A DNA stretch of 64,000 bases from Solitalea canadensis DSM 3403 (GCF_000242635.2 NC_017770.1:3980669-4044668), one strand, 5' to 3'; positions 1-8,996 are shown, numbered from the stretch's first letter. Translations and numbers: made by a program. Notes: a model not told the origin generated them from the letters alone.

Positions 1-152
1 TTATTTCACACGACCGTGTTTTATGCCAAATTCCCAAAACAAACTTTCCCACAATCTCCAAATCAATGTCATTTTTTAGATGTAGATAAAAATGTAAGCC
101 TCAGTAAAAGATTATTAATGCTATTTTTAGTGCTTAATTTTCACACTTATAG

Positions 153-1307
153 ATGCGCGCATTATTTCTTTCACTAACTATATTTACTTCACTTTTCTGT
201 TACCATTCATTTGCTCAAAACAGCACTCCTCAAACTGATTCGATTTCATCTAAACTTAAGAATAGCTTACTTCCTATTCCGGTTATAGGGTCTTCACAAG
301 AGCGGGGATTTGAATTTGGAGTCGCTTCGGTTTATTCATTTTATTTGGATAAGTCTTCTATCGACCAACGTAACTCTACTTTGGGCTTAATTGCATCTTA
401 CACTACTAAAAACCAATCAAAAGTTAGCTTAAATGCAAACTTGTGGTCTAAGGCACACAAATGGCATATTACTGGAGATATAAAGTATTATGATTTTCCT
501 AATTACTATTATGGAATCGGTGATAATACCAAAGAAAGTGACAAAGACTTGATTAATGATCGAAAACTGAGGGTAAATATTGATGCAGAAAGGGCTATTA
601 GCAAAAATTTCTACTTAGGAATTGGGGCTTGGTTTTTACATGAATTTATTAGTGAAAAAGATGAACTCGGTATTTATTCAACAAGTGACCTGGAGGGTAA
701 AAGTGGTGGAAATGTAACATTTCTCTCTCTCTCTGCAACTTATGATAACCGTGATATTGTTAACTATCCAAGTAAAGGAGCTTTCCTCCGTTTTTATATT
801 CAGAACTCCTTTAAAGCATTAGCTAGTAATTACAACTTTGTCCTACTTACGTTGGATGCTCGTAAATACTGGAAAATTCACCCTACCACAATTGTGGCTA
901 TACAAGGATATGGACAATCATTACAAGGGGCCGACCAGCCTTTTTTTATGATACCGCAAATGGGTAATGATCTTCTAATGCGGGGTTACTACACGGGAAG
1001 ATATAGGGACCAAAATTACGTGGCAGCTCAAGCAGAGGTAAGATACAGACCTTTTGCTAATCGCCAGGATAAAGGATGGTTTTCATTATCAAGAGGTGTA
1101 ATTGCCGTTTTTGCGGGAGGCGGAAGTGTATTTAGTAATAGTGGGTTTGACGCTAATTCATTAAAACCGAACTACGGTATTGGCGGACGTTACATATTTG
1201 ACCCGCGGAATAAATTAACCTTGAGAGTGGATTATGGTTTTGGCAGTAAAAATCCTGGAGAGAAACGCAGTCAAGGTTTTTATTTATCACTTAATGAAGC
1301 ATTTTAA
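153..1307 (+). CDS. Omp85/BamA-type surface antigen (D15 domain) barrel protein
   Basis: This is an outer membrane beta-barrel protein of the bacterial surface antigen (D15/Omp85) family. Residues 1-21 form a signal peptide ending SFA before QNS. The rest alternates aromatic and polar residues as in barrel strands, with the D15-type RGYYTGRYRD loop near residue 277 and a C-terminal phenylalanine (LNEAF) expected of a substrate of the barrel assembly machinery. At 384 residues it holds a barrel with no room for the row of POTRA domains of BamA, so it is an accessory Omp85-like protein rather than BamA. It stands alone, facing away from the convergent methyltransferase gene. The barrel assignment is firm; the substrate is unknown. 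Confidence 0.85.
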   Translation: MRALFLSLTIFTSLFCYHSFAQNSTPQTDSISSKLKNSLLPIPVIGSSQERGFEFGVASVYSFYLDKSSIDQRNSTLGLIASYTTKNQSKVSLNANLWSKAHKWHITGDIKYYDFPNYYYGIGDNTKESDKDLINDRKLRVNIDAERAISKNFYLGIGAWFLHEFISEKDELGIYSTSDLEGKSGGNVTFLSLSATYDNRDIVNYPSKGAFLRFYIQNSFKALASNYNFVLLTLDARKYWKIHPTTIVAIQGYGQSLQGADQPFFMIPQMGNDLLMRGYYTGRYRDQNYVAAQAEVRYRPFANRQDKGWFSLSRGVIAVFAGGGSVFSNSGFDANSLKPNYGIGGRYIFDPRNKLTLRVDYGFGSKNPGEKRSQGFYLSLNEAF

Positions 1308-1353
1308 ATCATAAGATTACACTTACTATGTATTGTAATAAGCACTTAAGCGA

Positions 1354-1401
1354 TTATTTCCGATCATTATTTAAAATGAAGTAAATAGCGATCGGAAATA
1401 A
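1354..1401. terminator. Inverted repeat between convergent genes
   Basis: TTATTTCCGATC at 1354-1365 is exactly complementary to GATCGGAAATAA at 1390-1401, separated by 24 bases. It lies between the ends of the barrel gene and the methyltransferase gene. A bidirectional terminator is the simplest role, but the loop is long for one and there is no clean T-run, so another function is possible. Confidence 0.45.
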
Positions 1402-1418
1402 ATACGTTATCGGGAAAA

Positions 1419-2204
1419 CTAATATTTAATTTTAAAGTGCTCTTTTCTTTGCCCTTCTTTAAAGAAGACTAATCCTATTGCAAAAAGGTCTATCGTAACG
1501 GTCACTTTCGGATGATTTTGAATAATCTTCCAAGCTTCTTCCATTCCCTCAGACCAATGAATGTCATCAAAAATGAAAACACTATGCTCGTCGGCCTTTT
1601 TTAAACACAGTTCAAAATAGTTTAAAGTAGCTTCTTTCCGATGATTACCATCAAAGTAAACAAAGTCAAGTTTCTCTTTTCCTTCTACTAACTCGGGCAA
1701 TACAACATCAAAGTTACCTACTAACACTTTCACATTGGAGTTATTAGTTGCATTTATACTTTCCCGTGCAACAGCAGCGGTTTCCGGGCAGCCTTCAATA
1801 GAAGTAACCGAAGCGTTGGGAACTGCTTTAGCGAGATAAGATGTTGTTACTCCTAAACAAGTACCTAATTCGATAATTGAAGTTGGTTTCCTCCATTCAG
1901 CTAGTCGATGAATTAACTGGGCCCATTTTGGAGCCTTAAGTGCATTGGCGGCAATTGTTTTTACCAATTTTTGTTTATTATTGTTATAATGAGAACCTGC
2001 ACCCAAATCTGTTAATGTAATAACACGATTATCACTCAGCAACTTTTGGCGTTGGTTTTCTATTTCATTGTAAACAATTCTTGGACTTCTATTGTATATG
2101 ATCTCATCAACCAGGTTATAAACAAATGGCGAATGTGTTCCATGACGTGTTTTTGCTGTTAACTGATGAGTGATATAAGCGGTAAGGAGTTTGCTATTAA
2201 ACAT
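1419..2204 (-). CDS. Class I SAM-dependent methyltransferase
   Basis: The middle of this 261-residue protein carries a Rossmann-fold methyltransferase core. Motif I is seen as IIELGTCLGVTTSYLA around residues 110-125, followed by an acidic residue closing strand 2 (SIEG) and a DFVYFDGNHRK segment near residue 185, as in the O-methyltransferase-like Methyltransf_24 group. The N-terminal 90 residues are basic and fit no catalytic motif. No signal peptide is present, so it is cytoplasmic. The substrate cannot be read from sequence. The start at 2204 sits only 5 bases from a TAnnTTTG promoter element. Confidence 0.8.
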   Translation of the reverse strand: MFNSKLLTAYITHQLTAKTRHGTHSPFVYNLVDEIIYNRSPRIVYNEIENQRQKLLSDNRVITLTDLGAGSHYNNNKQKLVKTIAANALKAPKWAQLIHRLAEWRKPTSIIELGTCLGVTTSYLAKAVPNASVTSIEGCPETAAVARESINATNNSNVKVLVGNFDVVLPELVEGKEKLDFVYFDGNHRKEATLNYFELCLKKADEHSVFIFDDIHWSEGMEEAWKIIQNHPKVTVTIDLFAIGLVFFKEGQRKEHFKIKY

Positions 2205-2209
2205 ATTGG

Positions 2210-2217
2210 CAAAAGTA
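2210..2217 (-). promoter_or_regulatory. Bacteroidota -7 element (TACTTTTG)
   Basis: On the minus strand the sequence TACTTTTG matches the phylum's TAnnTTTG element. It ends 5 bases before the methyltransferase start codon, so the transcript would have almost no leader. No good -33 TTTG is visible. Confidence 0.5.
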
Positions 2218-2254
2218 CAATATTTAACTTATTGCCGAACATTTGAACTAAACG

Positions 2255-3175
2255 ATGTCGTATATAGATATGGGGAATACATTGAGGGGAGATGAATTTA
2301 TGATTGATAGAAATGAATTAACTTCATTGGTAAAACTTTTAGATGATCCAGACGAGCACGTTTTTGAGCACATCAAAAGCAGGCTTGTTTCTTTAGGGCC
2401 TGAAATAATTGATTTCTTGGAAGATGTATGGCAGCAATCGTTAGATGCTTTATTACAGGAACGGATTGAGAATATTATCCACAAGATTCAATTTAATGAA
2501 GTAAAGAAAGAACTGAACCTGTGGCTGCTTGGTGGAGCCTTTGATTTACTTTCAGGCATATTGGCTGTAAACAAATACCAATACCCTGATCTGGATGAAC
2601 AAAAGATCATTAACCAAATCGATACTATAAAGCGAGATACATGGCTTCAATTAGGCTATGAAATGAGTCCGCTTGAAAAGGTGAAGGTTTTAAATCATGT
2701 GTTCTTCCATATACATGGATTCAGTGGCAACACTGTCAATCATCAGGATCCGCAAAACTCCTATATCAATCTTGTTCTCGAAAGCAAGAGAGGAAATCAA
2801 ATTTCTCTGGCAATTATTTATTCATTAGTTGCTCAAAAGTTGGATATTCCTATCTATGGTGTTAATCTTCCACAACATTTCATTTTAGCTTATGTGGATG
2901 AGCAGGAGCGATTACTTCCGGGATTTGAAGCTGTAAATGGCGTTATTTTCTACATAAATCCGTTCAACAAAGGATTTATCTTCGGTAGAAAGGATGTTGA
3001 CTTCTTTTTAAAGCAACTTAAGCTACCCCAACGTGATGAGTATTATGAACCTTGTTCAAATATTGAAATTATAAAGCGTGTTTTCAGAAATCTAATCAGC
3101 TCTTACAATAAGTTGGGTTATTTAGATAAAGTAGAAGAACTTGAGGAATTGTTGCAGGTAGTTGAAAGTCACTAA
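2255..3175 (+). CDS. SirB1-like transglutaminase-fold protein
   Basis: This is a member of the SirB1/transglutaminase-like family (SirB1_N, Transglut_core2). The diagnostic block is KRGNQISLAIIYSLVAQKL followed by IYGVNLPQHFILAY at roughly residues 178-212. The family keeps this His-containing core without an obvious catalytic triad, so enzymatic activity is doubtful. Residues 1-60 form an acidic helical region of HEAT-like character (DDPDEHVFEHIKSRL). The first ATG at 2255 is used; in-frame ATGs at 2270 and 2300 are also possible. It is divergent from the methyltransferase. The biological role is not established. Confidence 0.75.
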   Translation: MSYIDMGNTLRGDEFMIDRNELTSLVKLLDDPDEHVFEHIKSRLVSLGPEIIDFLEDVWQQSLDALLQERIENIIHKIQFNEVKKELNLWLLGGAFDLLSGILAVNKYQYPDLDEQKIINQIDTIKRDTWLQLGYEMSPLEKVKVLNHVFFHIHGFSGNTVNHQDPQNSYINLVLESKRGNQISLAIIYSLVAQKLDIPIYGVNLPQHFILAYVDEQERLLPGFEAVNGVIFYINPFNKGFIFGRKDVDFFLKQLKLPQRDEYYEPCSNIEIIKRVFRNLISSYNKLGYLDKVEELEELLQVVESH

Positions 3176-3179
3176 TTTT

Positions 3180-3245
3180 ATCACGAGATATAGATTGAGG
3201 GTTACGAGTTCATTTTTACTAAACAATTGTTCAATCGTAACCCCA
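3180..3245. repeat. Intergenic inverted repeat (GGGTTACGA / TCGTAACCC)
   Basis: GGGTTACGA at 3199-3207 pairs with TCGTAACCC at 3235-3243 between convergent genes. It resembles the 'ttacgagtt' word repeats at 19920-19985. It may terminate transcription, but it lacks a T-run. Confidence 0.4.
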
Positions 3246-3251
3246 AATCCA

Positions 3252-4329
3252 TTAAAACTCCATGAGATAGGCCTTGATAAAATCATCAAGTTCTCCGTCC
3301 ATAACAGCTTGTACGTTCGAAGTCTCCTCCCCTGTGCGTAAGTCTTTCACTAATTTATAAGGATGGAATACATAATTCCTGATTTGTGATCCCCATTCAA
3401 TTTTCTTTTTAGTCCCCTCAACAGCCGCTTTGGCTTCATTACGCTTTCTTAATTCCAACTCATACAATTGAGATTTAAGCATTTTCAATGCCTTTTCTTT
3501 ATTCTGCAGCTGTGAACGTTCCTGTTGACATTCAATAATTATACCCGACGGAGCATGCTTCAATCGCACCGCAGTTTCAACCTTGTTCACATTCTGACCG
3601 CCTTTTCCCCCTGCACGAAACGTGTCCCATGAAACATCTGCTGGATTAATTTCCACACTAATAGAATCATCCACTAAAGGATAAACATATACCGATGCGA
3701 ATGAAGTATGGCGCTTAGCATTTGAATCAAATGGTGAAATACGCACTAAACGGTGAACGCCGCTCTCTCCTTTCAAATATCCATAAGTAAAATCGCCTTC
3801 AAACTCAAGCGTACAGGTTGTTATACCTGCTACATCTCCCGGCTGATAATCAATCTCCTTTACTTTATATCCATGCTTCTCGCCCCACATAATATACATA
3901 CGCATCAGCATTTCGGCCCAATCACAGCTTTCTGTTCCACCCGCACCAGCATTAATCTTAAGCACTGCATTAAGCTGATCTTCTTCTCCACTAAGCATGT
4001 TTTTAAACTCGAGTTCTTCAACAACTTTAATTGTAGTGTCAAACTGTTGTTGCATTTCCATTTCAGAAACATCACCTTCTTTATAGAAATCAAAAAGCAC
4101 ATAAGTATCTTCTGCCGATGTGTTTACTATTGCAAACTCATCCGTCCATACTTTCTTGCTTTTAATATTGTGAAGGATTTTTTCAGCAGCCTTAGCATCA
4201 TCCCAAAAAGTTGGGGCTAATGTCTGCTCTTGTTCAGAAGCTATTTCGTTAAGCTTATTGTCGATGTCAAAGATGCCTCCTCAGGGAAGCTATTCTATCC
4301 CTTAAATCTTTTATTTGTTCAATTGTCAT
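3252..4329 (-). CDS. prfB: Peptide chain release factor 2 (programmed +1 frameshift)
   Basis: RF2 recognises UGA and UAA stop codons and triggers peptidyl-tRNA hydrolysis. The GGQ catalytic motif appears as [14 protein letters not shown], and the SPF tripeptide that gives RF2 its specificity is present (RISPFDSN). The gene is read from two frames: a 20-codon first frame starting with ATG at 4329 ([12 protein letters not shown]...) ends at an in-frame TGA (4269-4267), and a +1 shift at CTT TGA C continues as DIDNKLNEI to the stop at 3252. The joined product is about 358 residues, normal for RF2. An ORF finder alone reports only the 282 residues from 4100. The frameshift makes RF2 synthesis self-regulating. 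Confidence 0.97.
4266..4281 (-). promoter_or_regulatory. prfB programmed frameshift site
   Basis: On the minus strand the order is AGGAGG (4281-4276), CAT, the slippery codon CTT (4272-4270), the in-frame stop TGA, then C. This matches the classical RF2 autoregulatory site in both spacing and content. When RF2 is scarce the ribosome pauses at UGA, the AGGAGG pairs with 16S rRNA, and the ribosome slips +1. Confidence 0.95.
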
Positions 4330-4333
4330 GATA

Positions 4334-4365
4334 CAAAGATAAATTTATGATGTGTAGTTGTGAAA
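4334..4365 (-). promoter_or_regulatory. Promoter of prfB
   Basis: TATCTTTG (-7 element, 4341-4334 on the minus strand) is preceded after 20 bases by TTTC, close to the -33 TTTG. The -7 element ends 4 bases before the ATG, implying a leaderless or nearly leaderless mRNA. Confidence 0.55.
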
Positions 4366-4377
4366 ATGAGCACGAAA

Positions 4378-5850
4378 TTACTTAACACGTTTTAATCCAG
4401 CTTTGGCTTTTGCGTCAATGCTACTTTTATACTCATGACCTTTCATACCTAAGCACAACTGATAATATTGTTTAGCTTTCGGAGTATTATTCTGGCGTTC
4501 ATATATTTTGGCCAAAGCTAATGATGAGTTCGCTGCAAAATACCATTGCTTACCAGATCCAGCATTAATAGTCTGCGAGTAATATTGAATAGCTTTAGCC
4601 TCATCCTGCAAACTGTCGTAAATCCGACCCATTCGGTAAGTATATTCCAGTTTATCTTTCTCGTCGGCTAACTCTGTGGTTTTTTTTGCCCTCAGTACAC
4701 TTAAAGCTCTGTCGTAATAACCTCCATCATACAATAACCTTGAACCTAATAAATAAAGATCAGGCACTCCATCTTCAATTTCTTTCAGTGCGTGCTTGTC
4801 TTTATCATTAAAGCTATAACCTTTAGATTTTGCCTGATCAGATAATTCATTATATCTTTTTAAATCGCCTTTTAACAGAGCAGCCCATGCCATTCTGAGG
4901 TATGAATCTTTAATATTAAAAACACCCTGGTAATTATTGAGATATTTCTGGAAATAGGCAGCCGCATCATCATCCATCCTATTAAGCTTAGCTGTTGCAA
5001 GCAAATAGTCGATGTGTTTAAAGGATGTATAACTACTACTAACAGGCCGTGACATAAAAACAGAAATAGCCTCCGTATTATGTGCGGTTTTCATACTTAC
5101 AAATCCTAAAACAAAGCTTTTTAAAAGGCAGCTATCACTAACCGGCTTAAGATACCGCATTGCCTTAGAATAGGCATTTTCGTCAGCAACTACATCATTC
5201 AACACATAGCTTAAATAGAGGGCAGTTTCGTCATAGAAAAACGAATATTCAGATTTAGGCATTTGGGCTAACGCTTGCTCCATAAGACTAACACCTGTTT
5301 TAATATCAGCATTTACACCTAAAGTATTCAACACCGTTTTTAAACTGGATGGCACATTACCCAAAACGATATTTAGTATACCTAAATCTTTATTATTAGG
5401 CAAAAACTGAGGAAATTTAGACCTGTTCTCTTTTAAATAACTATAAGCTCTGTTAATTTCCAGTGCTGAAGTATAATACTCTCCAAATCGAGCCCGCGTG
5501 ATTGCCCACTGCATATTCACCTCTGCCTGACAAAATAGGTAATACGGAGATTTTTCGTCTTCTTTCTCTAAACGCCTCAATCTGGATGATTTATTACCTT
5601 TTAAGCGATTAAAATCAGCATGGCTTTCTGAAGTGAAAATAGTATAGAAATCCAGGTAATTTTCGAGCAACGCAGATATTGCATTGGTCGGACGCTCACG
5701 TTTTTCTTTTTCGATCAAAGCCTTTCCATGTTCCAGACGTAAAGAAACTATAGCCTTGTAAGCTTCAACACAATTAGCATTAAAATCGAAATTAGCTTTA
5801 GTGTGGACACTAATACTTAAGAGTAAAACAAGCGCAAATATTTTCTTCAT
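4378..5850 (-). CDS. Exported tetratricopeptide-repeat protein
   Basis: A 490-residue protein with a signal peptide (MKKIFALVLLLSISVHTKA). The start was placed at the second Met of the open frame because it opens the signal peptide directly; the longer version from 5874 adds eight residues. The C-terminal third holds TPR-like helical pairs, for instance around YRMGRIYDSLQDEAKAIQYY and LALAKIYERQNNTPKAKQYY. The N-terminal half is helical without catalytic motifs. It probably works as a periplasmic protein-interaction scaffold. No specific family name can be given. Confidence 0.75.
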   Translation of the reverse strand: MKKIFALVLLLSISVHTKANFDFNANCVEAYKAIVSLRLEHGKALIEKEKRERPTNAISALLENYLDFYTIFTSESHADFNRLKGNKSSRLRRLEKEDEKSPYYLFCQAEVNMQWAITRARFGEYYTSALEINRAYSYLKENRSKFPQFLPNNKDLGILNIVLGNVPSSLKTVLNTLGVNADIKTGVSLMEQALAQMPKSEYSFFYDETALYLSYVLNDVVADENAYSKAMRYLKPVSDSCLLKSFVLGFVSMKTAHNTEAISVFMSRPVSSSYTSFKHIDYLLATAKLNRMDDDAAAYFQKYLNNYQGVFNIKDSYLRMAWAALLKGDLKRYNELSDQAKSKGYSFNDKDKHALKEIEDGVPDLYLLGSRLLYDGGYYDRALSVLRAKKTTELADEKDKLEYTYRMGRIYDSLQDEAKAIQYYSQTINAGSGKQWYFAANSSLALAKIYERQNNTPKAKQYYQLCLGMKGHEYKSSIDAKAKAGLKRVK

Positions 5851-5942
5851 AAATAATACAAAGCTGTGCCGCAAATTTAGCGGTTATAAGAAAGGAGTAG
5901 CAGCTGAAATTGTAATATTTCCAATAAGTTGGCACCAGATGT

Positions 5943-5974
5943 AAAAAAACACCCAGACGATTGGTCGCCTGGGT
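5943..5974 (-). terminator. Terminator of the zinc-ribbon/NIF3 operon
   Basis: A stem ACCCAG/CTGGGT continued by CGA/TCG around TTGG lies at 5951-5974. In minus-strand orientation it is followed by seven T residues. It is about 26 bases past the stop at 6001. Confidence 0.75.
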
Positions 5975-6000
5975 ATTTATTATTTTTTTCTGATCTTAAA

Positions 6001-6744
6001 TTAGATCGCTACTTCTTCCAAAGTAAATCCTTCATCAACAATGATACGTCCACAGTGTTCGCAAACGATGATTTTTTTACGTTGACGAATATCAGCCTGA
6101 CGTTGAGGCGGGATTTTATTAAAACAACCTGAACATGAATCACGAGAGATCGTTACTACAGCAAGACCATTTTTAGCGTTTGATCTTAACTTTTTGTAAG
6201 CAGTAAGCAAACGATCTTCGATTTTAGCTTCTTGTCCGTTAGCTTTGTCTAACAAAACATCTTCTTCTTTTTGAGTTTCAGCAGTAATGCTATCCAACTC
6301 ATCTTTTTTAAGAGAAAGATCTTTTTTACGTTCTTCTAAAACTGTAACTGCACTATCTAATGCAGTTTTCTTTCCTTGGATATCAGCCTGATGCTCGCGA
6401 ATGCGTTTTTCGTTTACCTGAATATCCAATGACTGAAGCTCGACTTCTTTGCTTAACGCCTCAAATTCACGGTTATTTTTTACGTTATTTTGTTGCGTTT
6501 CGTATTTCTTGATGAGACCTTGCGATTCTTTAATATTGTTCTTACGCGTTACAATAGTATCTTCTAAATCATCAAGTTCATGCTTCAATTTATTGATACG
6601 CGTTTCTAAACCAGCCACTTCATCTTCTAGATCATTTACTTCCATAGGAAGCTCGCCACGTAACGTGCGAATTTTGTCTATTTTAGAATGGATAGTTTGT
6701 AAGTCCCAAAGGGCCTGAAGTTTTTGTTCTACTGTTGCTTCCAT
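6001..6744 (-). CDS. Coiled-coil protein with C-terminal C4 zinc ribbon
   Basis: Residues 1-180 form a long charged coiled coil, and residues 200-240 form a zinc ribbon with CSGC and CEHC knuckles (SCSGCFNKIPPQ...CEHCGRII). This matches the C4-type zinc-ribbon family (zf-RING_7/CdsZ-like) that is commonly encoded beside NIF3 proteins. It is cytoplasmic; the family is proposed to bind nucleic acid or ribosome-associated targets, but its role here is inferred. It follows the NIF3 gene by 27 bases, so the two are probably co-transcribed. Confidence 0.85.
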   Translation of the reverse strand: MEATVEQKLQALWDLQTIHSKIDKIRTLRGELPMEVNDLEDEVAGLETRINKLKHELDDLEDTIVTRKNNIKESQGLIKKYETQQNNVKNNREFEALSKEVELQSLDIQVNEKRIREHQADIQGKKTALDSAVTVLEERKKDLSLKKDELDSITAETQKEEDVLLDKANGQEAKIEDRLLTAYKKLRSNAKNGLAVVTISRDSCSGCFNKIPPQRQADIRQRKKIIVCEHCGRIIVDEGFTLEEVAI

Positions 6745-6771
6745 GTATGGCGAAACAAAAATTTGGATATG

Positions 6772-7866
6772 TTACAGATAGTTAACCGGGTTTGTTTTTA
6801 CCCTGCTTAACAGAACGGCAAAGGTAGGAAATTTTTTTGACAATTTTTCAAGCAATAACTCTGATGTAAACTGCTCACTTTCAAAATGCCCGATATCAGC
6901 AATAACAATCTGACCATCGGCGTCAAAAAACTCATGGTACTTATAATCTGCTGTAATAAAAACATCTGCACCTGCTCGTATTGCATCTCTTAAAAGAAAC
7001 CCTCCGGCTCCTCCACAAACGGCCACTTTTTTAATTCGTTCTTTTACCGGGTCTGTGTACTTTACTACACCAGCTTGCATACTTTGTTTTAGATGACGTA
7101 AAAATTCAATAAGATCTACTTCTTCCTCCAACTCAGCAATCATTCCTGAACCAACTTGAGGTAATACATTACTTATAGGGTAAAGATCATAAGCTACTTC
7201 TTCATATGGATGCGCTTTTAACAATGCTGCTATTATTTTTTTTTCCAGGTGAATTGGGTAAATAGTCTCAATTTTTACTTCTGCTTCTAATTGTAATTTT
7301 CCGGGAACTCCTGCAAAAGGAGAGGTATTATCATCGCCTTTAAAGGTTCCTGTTCCATCAACATTAAAACTACACTCACTGTAATTGCCAATCCGTCCCG
7401 CTCCGGCTACAAACAAGGCTTCTCTAACCTCAGCGGCTTGGGCAGTCGGACAAAAAGTTACTATTTTTTTTAACGTACCTTGTTTGGGTGATAAAATTGA
7501 CTGGTTTATTAACCCTAACCTATCGCAAATCCTGGCGTTTACTCCATCCATCACGCTATCTAAATTAGTGTGAATTGCATACAAGGCAATATCATGTTTA
7601 ATTGCCTTCATTACCACTCTTTCTACGTAACTATTACCATTAAAACGTTTCATCCCTTTAAAAACGATGGGATGATGCGAAACTATGAGATTCGCTCCCA
7701 CTCTTATAGCCTCATCAACTACAGCTTCTGTACAGTCAAGGCTTATAATGGCTTTTGTAATATCCTGATCAAAATTTCCAACAATTAACCCTGCATTATC
7801 ATATTCTTCCTGATAACTTAGCGGCGCAATTTGCTCAAGATAGGATGTTAAATCAATTAGTTTCAT
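6772..7866 (-). CDS. NIF3-like dinuclear metal-centre protein
   Basis: A member of the NIF3/YbgI/YqfO family, which forms hexameric toroids binding two metals per subunit. Metal-site segments are visible: VSHHPIVFKG near residue 64, IHTNLDSVMDGVN near residue 98, and the C-terminal DIGHFESEQF. The length of 364 residues and the central insertion (about residues 130-240) match the YqfO-type members that carry a PII-like domain between the two halves. The reaction is not settled in the family; a GTP cyclohydrolase-like or hydrolase role has been suggested. It is the first gene of the operon with the zinc-ribbon protein. Confidence 0.9.
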   Translation of the reverse strand: MKLIDLTSYLEQIAPLSYQEEYDNAGLIVGNFDQDITKAIISLDCTEAVVDEAIRVGANLIVSHHPIVFKGMKRFNGNSYVERVVMKAIKHDIALYAIHTNLDSVMDGVNARICDRLGLINQSILSPKQGTLKKIVTFCPTAQAAEVREALFVAGAGRIGNYSECSFNVDGTGTFKGDDNTSPFAGVPGKLQLEAEVKIETIYPIHLEKKIIAALLKAHPYEEVAYDLYPISNVLPQVGSGMIAELEEEVDLIEFLRHLKQSMQAGVVKYTDPVKERIKKVAVCGGAGGFLLRDAIRAGADVFITADYKYHEFFDADGQIVIADIGHFESEQFTSELLLEKLSKKFPTFAVLLSRVKTNPVNYL

Positions 7867-7958
7867 TCTAAATAAACTATATAAGTAACTGAAAATCTAA
7901 GAAGTAATTTAGTTTTTAAATAAAAAATATATCTTCGTTCTATCGTTAACAAAAACCA

Positions 7959-8627
7959 ATGGACTACCTGGCGTTTATAGACAAATATGGACTTTATTTA
8001 ATTCCCGCTTTGGTAGTGGCAATTATTAATTATAAAAATACGGCACAAAGTTATAAACCTATTTTATGGTATATCTTTTTTCTTGGTTTCTCACAATTAG
8101 TTGAAATAATTCTGTTAGAAATATATCGAAATAACTTACCTGCTTATAACATTAGTAGCTTAGTTGTCTTTTTACTTTTTCTTTATATCCTAAACTCATG
8201 GGGTTATTTAAATAAAAAAAACAGAAAGCTTATTGTTGCTTTAATAATAGTTTCAACAATTCTTTTTATCGTAGAGGTTATTTATAAGGGTAGCTTATTT
8301 ATTGAAATCAATTACTCTAAAGCACTGTATTCATTTTTATCTATCCTTTTTGCCCTTAACGCTATCAATCAAACCTTATTTAAAGATTCTAGTTTGAGTA
8401 TTTTGAATGCTAAAAATTTGTTTTGCATAACTATTATAATTGAATCTGTATTTTGGATTTACCTTGCCATTTTCTTGAACACAAGCTTCAATTTTACCTC
8501 CGATTTTTTAGAAGCTATTTATTTAGTTTACCGATACTGTAAGATCTTCGTAATTTCCTCTCTTTATTTCTTCACCTGTCTAAAAATTCCAAAATTAAAT
8601 TCAAATTTTATAACTTTTAACAATTAA
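7959..8627 (+). CDS. Multi-pass inner membrane protein of unknown function
   Basis: A 222-residue protein that is almost wholly hydrophobic, with six or seven predicted transmembrane helices (for instance YLIPALVVAIINY, SSLVVFLLFLYIL, LIVALIIVSTILFIVEV, CITIIIESVFWIYLAIFL). No catalytic or transport motif is visible. The gene is notably richer in AT than the housekeeping genes around it. It lies 7 bases before the cysteine-tail gene, so the two form an operon and probably work together. The layout resembles sensor-like short membrane modules, but no function can be assigned. Confidence 0.7.
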   Translation: MDYLAFIDKYGLYLIPALVVAIINYKNTAQSYKPILWYIFFLGFSQLVEIILLEIYRNNLPAYNISSLVVFLLFLYILNSWGYLNKKNRKLIVALIIVSTILFIVEVIYKGSLFIEINYSKALYSFLSILFALNAINQTLFKDSSLSILNAKNLFCITIIIESVFWIYLAIFLNTSFNFTSDFLEAIYLVYRYCKIFVISSLYFFTCLKIPKLNSNFITFNN

Positions 8628-8634
8628 TCTTCGT

Positions 8635-8985
8635 ATGAAAAATTCAATTGACCCGGAAAAAGCAAAAAAAATAATTGAAAAGTTTCAAAAACAGTTTGGC
8701 AAATCCGATAGAAAAGTAGACAATTTTGACTTGCCGAATTCTGTTAGGCTTAGCCGTAAAGATGTTGAAGATATTCTAAAAGATGACTCTGTTGATGGTT
8801 TATTACTCTATTTTGCTATCGGAGAGGTAGAGGTTGATAATATTAAACGTCAATACTTAAATGTAGTAGCCACTGGATTACCTTCAAAAAAAACTGACCA
8901 AGAAGCTGCTGCTTTAAAAATAGCTTCCGAACCAACCTATTCGGAGGGAGGCTGCCCCTGCCCTGTTGTTAAAAGCTGCTGCTAA
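8635..8985 (+). CDS. Small protein with C-terminal cysteine tail, unknown
   Basis: A 116-residue soluble protein with no signal peptide. The N-terminal 45 residues are basic and helical; a short beta-rich core follows (VDGLLLYFAIGEVEVDN, QYLNVVATGL), then a linker and the tail GGCPCPVVKSCC, with all four cysteines of the protein in the last ten residues. The CPC and CC pairs could hold a metal, form disulfides or be modified. Together with the upstream membrane gene it forms a two-gene unit closed by a strong terminator. No family was recognised. Confidence 0.65.
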   Translation: MKNSIDPEKAKKIIEKFQKQFGKSDRKVDNFDLPNSVRLSRKDVEDILKDDSVDGLLLYFAIGEVEVDNIKRQYLNVVATGLPSKKTDQEAAALKIASEPTYSEGGCPCPVVKSCC

Positions 8986-8996
8986 TAATAATTTAT

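Noticed and set aside
3753-4220. Plus-strand ORF of 155 residues opposite prfB
   Set aside because: It overlaps the conserved prfB coding sequence and has no recognisable features; it is a shadow frame.
4100-4329. prfB truncated by a frameshift mutation
   Set aside because: The in-frame TGA sits in the complete programmed frameshift signal AGGAGG-CAT-CTT-TGA-C, so the gene is intact.
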